Origin: Candidatus Omnitrophota bacterium
GTDB taxonomy: Bacteria; Omnitrophota; Gorgyraeia; Gygaellales; Profunditerraquicolaceae
DNA: 10,011 nt
Reading direction: 5' to 3'
Assembly (NCBI GenBank): GCA_026387485.1
Contig: JAPLLQ010000114.1
Coordinates: 4,006-14,016, forward strand
The notes beneath the pieces were generated by a model. The model was not told the DNA's origin and did not search any database. It worked only from the letters and a program-made list of their open reading frames with translations. Below, one piece after another: positions 7,701 to 10,011 of the stretch (the stretch's first letter is position 1; every line of letters begins with the position of its first letter). The translations under genes and the position numbers were made by a program.

Positions 7701-8060
7701 ATGAATTCTTTATTATATATTTTATTAGGTTTATTAGCGGGAATATTAAGCGGTTTATTTGGTATCGGGGGAGGAACAATTTTAATTCCCGCTTTGATAT
7801 TTATATTCGGTTTAACCCAGCATCAAGCCCAGGGTACAACTTTAGCGGTGATGATTCCACCGGTGGGCTTACTAGCTGCTTGGCGCTATTGGCAGGCTGG
7901 AGATATCAAGGTATCAATAGCAGTATTTATCTGCTTGGGGTTTCTGATTGGAGGTTTGTTTGGGGCAAATTTTGCTCAAGGTATTGCCGGGCCGCAGCTT
8001 AAAAAGTTATTCGGGGTATTTTTACTGGTTATTTCTCTCAGCATGATTTTGGGGAAATAA
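7701..8060 (+). CDS. Half-length TSUP (TauE/SafE) family membrane protein
   Basis: This 119-residue, very hydrophobic protein matches one repeat of the TSUP (sulfite exporter TauE/SafE) family. It has the signature GILSGLFGIGGGTILIPAL (14-32), then QAQGTTLAVMIPP (43-55), a polar loop WRYWQAGDIK (61-70), a glycine-rich helix GFLIGGLFGANFA and a final helix near 100-117. About four membrane segments are expected. Typical members have about 250 residues and two such repeats; here the second half is absent and pyrD starts 4 nt after the stop. The strong ribosome binding site and the clean ends (MNSLLYILLG to MILGK) suggest a real single-repeat gene, not a truncation. It would have to dimerise to form a pore. 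The substrate is unknown; family members move sulfite, sulfonates or other organic anions. Confidence 0.85.
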   Translation: MNSLLYILLGLLAGILSGLFGIGGGTILIPALIFIFGLTQHQAQGTTLAVMIPPVGLLAAWRYWQAGDIKVSIAVFICLGFLIGGLFGANFAQGIAGPQLKKLFGVFLLVISLSMILGK

Positions 8061-8063
8061 AAT

Positions 8064-8978
8064 ATGCATTCAAAAATCAAGGTTAATTTAGGGAAGTTAA
8101 AATTAAAAAATCCGGTTATGGTTGCCTCGGGGACATTTGGCTATGCCAATGAGTTTAAAGATCTGTTGGATTTAAAGAAACTAGGCGCAATAGTTACTAA
8201 GACCATAACTATAAAACCCAGGGTAGGCAATCCCATGCCGCGGACCTGCGAAACACCTGCGGGGATGCTTAATTCTATCGGCTTGGAGAATCCGGGAATA
8301 AAGATTTTTCTTCAAGATAAACTTCCTCTTTTAAAAAGAATCGGTATTCCTGTAATTGTGAGTATTGCTTCTGAAGAGAGCCCCGAAGAATTTGTGATAC
8401 TTGCCCGGGCCCTGGATAAAATCACAGGAGTAGCAGCTATCGAATTAAATATCTCTTGCCCGAATATCCAAAAAACAAAACTTATTGCTCAAGATGGGCA
8501 AGCGACATATGATTTAGTTAGTAAAGTGCGCAAGGCAACTAAAAAACCAGTAATTACCAAATTATCACCCAATGTCAGCTCCATTAGCGAGATTGCTCAG
8601 GCAGCTGAAAGCGCAGGAAGTGATGCTGTTTCTTTAATCAATACGCTCTACGGGATGAGTATAGATATTAAGCAAAGAAAATCAAAACTTGCTAGCCTAA
8701 CCGGAGGCTTAAGCGGCCCGGCAGTGCGTCCGGTAGCAGTAAAGATGGTTTGGGAGGTTTATAATAAAATTAAGATTCCTATTATCGGGATGGGTGGTAT
8801 AATGTCGGCTCAAGATGCGTTGGAATTTATTATTGCCGGGGCAAGCGCAATAAGCATAGGCACAGCGAATTTCGTTAATCCCGGAGCAGCGGTAGAGATT
8901 GCAAGTGGCATAAAAGAATATTTATCCGCAAACAAGATTAAGGATATCAAAGAATTAACAGGGTCCTTAAAGATATGA
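8064..8978 (+). CDS. pyrD: Dihydroorotate dehydrogenase B, catalytic subunit (class 1B)
   Basis: This 304-residue, FMN-dependent TIM barrel oxidises dihydroorotate to orotate and, with PyrK, reduces NAD+. The N-terminal region has PVMVASGTFGYANEF (17-31) and TKTIT with K46. ETPAGMLNSIGLENPG (63-78) binds substrate and flavin. NISCPN (129-134) carries Cys132, the catalytic base that defines class 1 enzymes. KLSPNV, INTLYGM, TGGLSGPA, GMGGI and GTANF follow in the expected order. The pattern matches class 1B (Lactococcus PyrDB type), in agreement with pyrK upstream. The start is 3 nt after the TSUP stop. The gene ends in ATGA, sharing 4 nt with the pyrF start, a typical arrangement for translational coupling. 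It looks intact. Confidence 0.96.
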   Translation: MHSKIKVNLGKLKLKNPVMVASGTFGYANEFKDLLDLKKLGAIVTKTITIKPRVGNPMPRTCETPAGMLNSIGLENPGIKIFLQDKLPLLKRIGIPVIVSIASEESPEEFVILARALDKITGVAAIELNISCPNIQKTKLIAQDGQATYDLVSKVRKATKKPVITKLSPNVSSISEIAQAAESAGSDAVSLINTLYGMSIDIKQRKSKLASLTGGLSGPAVRPVAVKMVWEVYNKIKIPIIGMGGIMSAQDALEFIIAGASAISIGTANFVNPGAAVEIASGIKEYLSANKIKDIKELTGSLKI

Positions 8979-9623
8979 AACCGAAAGCGCAGATAATTTT
9001 GGCTTTAGATGTAGATGATTTAGCTCGAGCCAGATATTTCGTAAATAAACTCTACCCCAAGATAATCTCAGCTTTTTACAACCTGTGGCATCAAGGCGAT
9101 TGAGATGGTACGTAAAAAAGGAGCTGAAGTTTTCCTGGATTTTAAATTTTTTGACATACCGAATACTGTAGTCCAGGCAGTACGTTCGGCAGTGCGGCAT
9201 AAAGTTAAAATGCTCACTCTGCATATTTTAGGCGATGAGGAGATGATTAGAGCCGCAGTTAAGGCAGCTAAAGATGAAGCACGGAAACTCAAGGTCAAGA
9301 GGCCGTTATTAATCGGAGTTACGGTTCTAACTAGCAAAGAAGCAAAGTCCAGCGACGTTTTAGTTTTAGCGAAAATGGGATTAGAGTGTGGTTTAGATGG
9401 CGTGGTTTGCTCTGCGCAAGAGGCAGAGTTTTTAAGAAATAACCTAAAGAGAAAATTCATTATGGTTACCCCCGGCATCAGGTCTAATTTAACAGCTAAG
9501 GGTGATCAGAAAAGAACCGCTACCGCAGCTAGCGCTATTGCCGCGGGGAGTAATTTTCTAGTGGTGGGCCGGCCGATATTAGAAGCAAGAGATCCGCTTA
9601 AGGCATTAAAAAACCTGTTGTAA
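8975..9623 (+). pseudogene. pyrF: Orotidine 5'-phosphate decarboxylase, frameshifted
   Basis: PyrF converts OMP to UMP, the last de novo step. The start ATG at 8975 overlaps the pyrD stop. The first frame encodes 42 residues, with the substrate-binding IILALDVDD (7-15), up to P-K-I (28-30), then runs into out-of-frame codons and TGA at 9101-9103. From 9066 the next frame continues the family sequence without a stop: SQLFTTCGIKAIEMV, the DxKxxD catalytic motif (D-F-K-F-F-D, 9138-9155) followed by IPNTV, TPGIR, GDQKR and VVGRPI. The expected segment K-x-F-K-V-G between the two parts is missing. Its loss plus the one extra base equals a 17-nt deletion near 9062-9068. It removes the conserved Lys of KVG, part of the catalytic Lys/Asp network. 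Restart at the ATG at 9105 would lack the first strand, so function is unlikely. An assembly error is the main alternative. Confidence 0.88.
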
Positions 9624-9633
9624 TAATTTATTT

Positions 9634-9710
9634 GGGCGGTTGGCGCAATTGGTTAGCGCGCTTGATTTACATTCAAGAGGTTACAGGTTCAAGTCCTGTA
9701 CCGCCCACCA
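9634..9710 (+). tRNA. tRNA-Val (anticodon UAC)
   Basis: This is a complete cloverleaf. The acceptor stem is GGGCGGT (9634-9640) with ACCGCCC (9700-9706), discriminator A and encoded CCA (9708-9710). The D stem is GCGC/GCGC. The anticodon stem CTTGA/TCAAG encloses loop TTTACAT, with anticodon TAC at 9668-9670 reading GUN valine codons. The T stem ACAGG/CCTGT has loop TTCAAGT. The variable loop is 5 nt. Only 10 nt separate it from the pyrF stop, too little for its own promoter, so it is probably cut from the operon transcript or served by a promoter inside pyrF. Confidence 0.97.
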
Positions 9711-9716
9711 GTAAAT

Positions 9717-9753
9717 AAAAAAGCAGATGTTTTTAATAAACATCTGCTTTTTT
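9717..9753. terminator. Bidirectional intrinsic terminator
   Basis: A perfect 16-bp inverted repeat (9717-9732 with 9738-9753) has a 5-nt loop. Its core GCAGATG/CATCTGC is flanked by A6 on the left and T6 on the right, so each strand has a T-run after the hairpin. It lies between the tRNA on + and the convergent TRL-like gene on -, and should end transcripts from both sides. Confidence 0.92.
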
Positions 9754-9770
9754 ATTGATACAATCAAAAA

Positions 9771-10011
9771 TTAGTCGCCGTAGACTGTAGTAGTATAGTC
9801 TCCGATGAATCCAAGAATATTCTTGGCTTCGTAGTCAACGTACTTTACTGTTTTAATATCTCCATTAGCCATAGCTGCTTTGATACTGCAGTCACCAGTG
9901 GCAACCAGACCTAGTATAGAAGTAGCTTTAGCCGTACCAATCTTGCTGTATGACGTATTACCATCGCCCACTGCTACTGGAGCTTTAATTTCAGTGTAGA
10001 TCATTCCATAG
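9771..10011 (-). CDS. TRL-like family protein (N-terminus outside window)
   Basis: The frame is open to the right edge (Tyr-Gly precede the internal Met at 10004), so the true start and any signal peptide lie outside; 79 residues are visible. The motifs match the TRL-like family: YTEIKAPVAV, SKIGTAKATSILGLVATGD, then SIKAAMANGDI and VKYVDYEAKNILGF, ending TTTVYGD. Members are small (about 100 residues), usually with an N-terminal lipoprotein or secretion signal, and have no known biochemical function. The family name comes from a locus containing tRNA genes. Here the gene is convergent with tRNA-Val, 60 nt away across a shared terminator. Periplasmic or outer-membrane attachment is likely from family knowledge, not visible here. 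Confidence 0.82.
   Translation of the reverse strand, partial: YGMIYTEIKAPVAVGDGNTSYSKIGTAKATSILGLVATGDCSIKAAMANGDIKTVKYVDYEAKNILGFIGDYTTTVYGD

Noticed and set aside
9151..9156. TTGACA as a -35 box for tRNA-Val
   Set aside because: It encodes the conserved FDIP of PyrF, has no matching -10 box at 16-18 nt, and is far from the tRNA.
8967..9224. Minus-strand open frame over the pyrF lesion
   Set aside because: It is antisense to conserved PyrD/PyrF sequence, has no recognisable domain or ribosome binding site, and is a chance frame.
9068..9478. Minus-strand open frame of 136 codons inside pyrF
   Set aside because: The + strand here has clear PyrF motifs (DxKxxD, TPGIR). The antisense product resembles nothing and is low in complexity.
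1..10011. CRISPR array, transposase, integrase or toxin-antitoxin system
   Set aside because: No regularly spaced repeats, recombinase motifs or small two-gene modules were seen on either strand.

Overview
The window looks like a bacterial genome segment of about 40% G+C. It holds one dense, co-directional gene cluster on the + strand, centred on de novo pyrimidine (UMP) synthesis. A valine tRNA and one convergent partial gene follow at the right edge. The taxon cannot be fixed from sequence alone. The class 1B DHODH pair (pyrK/pyrD), the TRL-like gene, the half-size TauE-type protein and a G+C-rich intergenic palindrome would fit an uncultured lineage such as Omnitrophota, but this is a weak inference.

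Layout. 1-933: carA, cut at its 5' end by the window edge. 937-4218: carB. 4220-5020: mutM (fpg). 5024-5719: an ICMT/PEMT-like membrane methyltransferase. 5697-6464: pyrK. 6464-6538: a short spacer made almost entirely of two hairpins. 6539-7687: family 2 glycosyltransferase with C-terminal membrane helices. 7701-8060: half-length TSUP (TauE/SafE) protein. 8064-8978: pyrD (class 1B). 8975-9623: pyrF, broken by a frameshift. 9634-9710: tRNA-Val(UAC) with encoded CCA. 9717-9753: strong bidirectional terminator. 9771-10011 on the - strand: TRL-like protein, cut at its N-terminus by the window edge. Genes are separated by 0-13 nt or overlap, except for the hairpin spacer, so most of the + strand probably forms one transcript that begins left of the window.

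How the genes work together. CarA/CarB make carbamoyl phosphate. PyrD with its flavin/iron-sulfur partner PyrK oxidises dihydroorotate with NAD+. PyrF would decarboxylate OMP to UMP. pyrB, pyrC and pyrE are not in the window. mutM (8-oxoguanine repair), the methyltransferase, the glycosyltransferase and the TSUP protein have no obvious pyrimidine role.

Two features stand out. CarA keeps the class I glutamine amidotransferase fold signatures but has lost the whole catalytic triad (Cys to Ser, His to Ile, Glu to Ala) and its oxyanion motif. This predicts a carbamoyl-phosphate synthetase that cannot use glutamine. PyrF carries a frameshift that fits a deletion of about 17 nt and removes the catalytic Lys of the KVG motif. 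This is either a real lesion or an assembly error. CarB, PyrK and PyrD look intact.
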